DNA of 64,000 bases, from assembly GCA_963777485.1 (NCBI GenBank), contig CAVZQP010000002.1, positions 1,364,001 through 1,428,000 of the forward strand. Direction: 5' to 3'. This document shows positions 63,037 through 64,000 of this stretch, one piece after another. The translations under genes and the position numbers were made by a program. Below the pieces are notes generated by a model. It was not told where the DNA came from. It searched no databases and was given only the letters and a program-made list of their open reading frames with translations. The stretch is from Bog-473 sp963777485. Its GTDB lineage: Bacteria; Actinomycetota; Acidimicrobiia; Acidimicrobiales; RAAP-2. Numbering within the stretch: position 1 is the first letter of the stretch; every line of letters begins with the position of its first letter.

Positions 63037-63801
63037 GTGACGGATTCGCTGGTCGGCGTGCAGCACGGCGGCGGCGTGCGCACGCTCACCCTCGATTCGC
63101 CCGAGAACCGCAATGCGCTCTCCGCCCGCTTGCTCGAGGAGCTGGAGCTGGCGTTGCGTGACGCAACGACCGACGCAGAGGTGCGCGCCGTGGTCATCAC
63201 CGGCACCGGCACGGTGTTCTGCTCCGGCGCCGACCTGTCCGAGCGCGGGAGGGCCGCACCGAACCGGATGCCCGGCATCCTCACGATGATCGTCGACAGC
63301 CCCGTCCCGGTCATCGCCCGGGTCAACGGCCACGCCCGGGCCGGCGGCCTCGGGCTGATCGCCGCCGCCGACATGGCGGTCGCGCCCGAGCCGAGCACGT
63401 TCGCGTTCACCGAGGTCCGCGTCGGCGTCGCCCCCGCAATGATCCTGGTGCCGGCGCTCCGCGTCATGGACAGGCGCTTCCTCGCCCGCATGACCCTCAC
63501 CGGCGAGCGCTTCGGCGCGCCCGAGGCCATGGCCGCCGGCCTCCTCAGCGCCGTCACCGCGCAGGGCGACGCGGCGCTCGACGAATGGGTCACCACACAG
63601 ACGACGGCGATCCGGAAGGCTGCGCCGGGCGCCGTCCGGGCCACCAGGGGACTGCTGCGCGACCTGCCGCAACACGACTGGAGCGAGGGCCTCGCGACCG
63701 CCGCCGCCCTGTCGGCCGAGTTGTTCGCCGGCGCCGAGGCCGCGGAGGGCATGGAGGCGTTCCTCCAAAAGCGCCGGCCGTCGTGGGACACGACCGAATG
63801 A
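63037..63801 (+). CDS. Enoyl-CoA hydratase/isomerase family protein
   Basis: The 254 residues follow the crotonase pattern (TLDSPENRNALSARLLEELE, VVITGTGTVFCSGADLSER, ARVNGHARAGGLGLIAAADMAVA, FTEVRVGVAPAMILVPAL with the first catalytic Glu). Located between an acyl-CoA dehydrogenase and an acyl-CoA carboxylase, it probably serves a branched-chain (leucine or isoprenoid type) acyl-CoA pathway. GTG 63037 with TACACT eight bases upstream. Confidence 0.9.
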   Translation: MTDSLVGVQHGGGVRTLTLDSPENRNALSARLLEELELALRDATTDAEVRAVVITGTGTVFCSGADLSERGRAAPNRMPGILTMIVDSPVPVIARVNGHARAGGLGLIAAADMAVAPEPSTFAFTEVRVGVAPAMILVPALRVMDRRFLARMTLTGERFGAPEAMAAGLLSAVTAQGDAALDEWVTTQTTAIRKAAPGAVRATRGLLRDLPQHDWSEGLATAAALSAELFAGAEAAEGMEAFLQKRRPSWDTTE

Positions 63802-63811
63802 GCACCCGACG

Positions 63812-64000
63812 ATGAGCACGGCCCTGCGCACGCTGCTGACGACGTCGAATCCTGAGCACCGCGCCCAGGCGGACGCCATGCGCGGCCTCGTCGACGAAGT
63901 CCGCGCGCTGCACGATGAGGTGTTGGCGGGCGGCGGCGCGCAGTACGTCGAACGGCACCGAGCGCGCGGCAAGATGATGGTGCGCGAGCGCCTCGAGGCA
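63812..64000 (+). CDS. Acyl-CoA carboxylase beta (carboxyltransferase) subunit, N-terminal part
   Basis: Only the first 63 residues are present; the gene runs past the window edge. STALRTLLTTSNPEHRAQADAMRGLVDEVRALHDEVLAGGG, in part, followed by YVERHRARGKMMVRERLEA is the beginning typical of methylcrotonyl-, propionyl- or geranyl-CoA carboxylase beta subunits. It starts 10 bp after the hydratase, so it is in the same operon. With the acyl-CoA dehydrogenase it points to leucine/isovalerate or similar degradation. Confidence 0.85.
   Translation, partial: MSTALRTLLTTSNPEHRAQADAMRGLVDEVRALHDEVLAGGGAQYVERHRARGKMMVRERLEA

Overview
The window is GC-rich bacterial DNA with actinobacterial hallmarks: mycothiol enzymes (Mca amidase and a maleylpyruvate-isomerase-type mycothiol enzyme), F420/luciferase-type oxidoreductases, a DUF2469 gene beside yraN, GTP-dependent PEP carboxykinase, a PspA/HtpX/PspAB stress set, many GTG starts, and at least sixteen genes whose -10 hexamer (TANNNT) lies 6-8 nt before the start codon, which implies leaderless mRNAs. 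A deep actinobacterial lineage such as Acidimicrobiia is my inference; no rRNA or tRNA gene was seen to confirm it.

Layout. 1-10 kb: the end of a CoA-transferase gene, secreted and membrane proteins, three transporters, pckG, and a frameshifted thiL. 10-20.7 kb: rpmB diverging from a housekeeping run fakA-like, recG, an orphan mobile mystery protein A, rsmD, coaD, a coiled-coil DivIVA-like protein, DUF177, rpmF, plsX, acpP, rnc, mutM. 20.7-22 kb: an unusual single-gene regulator (HTH + GHKL ATPase + STAS-like domain) behind a four-copy operator. 22-35 kb: smc, ftsY, ffh, rpsP, KH protein, rimM, trmD, rplS, DUF2469, yraN (chromosome segregation, SRP and translation), interrupted by an opposite-strand topoisomerase IB. 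35-44.7 kb: enoyl-CoA hydratase, NfeD-slipin pair, comM-dprA, a luciferase-like fragment gene, an acyltransferase/SGNH membrane enzyme, fumC, pterin dehydratase. 44.7-50.3 kb: phosphatase, pspAB, htpX, pspA, divergent mca, and a PH-like membrane protein. 50.4-61.8 kb: two independent hipBA toxin-antitoxin modules, purE-purK, a ChbG-type deacetylase, LLM oxidoreductase, DsbA-like protein, PAP2 phosphatase, RecB-like nuclease, acetyltransferase and thioesterase. The end of the window enters an acyl-CoA catabolism locus (acyl-CoA dehydrogenase, enoyl-CoA hydratase, start of an acyl-CoA carboxylase beta subunit).

Most notable non-genic signals: (1) three intergenic arrays in which a 7-bp alternating purine-pyrimidine core (GTATACG-like, or GTGCGCA-like in one) recurs with a fixed 33-35 bp period, the clearest being seven cores upstream of comM; (2) four copies of a 14-bp site arranged as two large inverted repeats over the promoter of the HTH/ATPase/STAS-like gene; (3) a (G6-N5)x4 run between convergent genes; (4) palindromic operators before one hipBA and a direct-repeat operator before the other; (5) three genes (rimM, purK, the HTH/ATPase gene) whose best start is not ATG, GTG or TTG.
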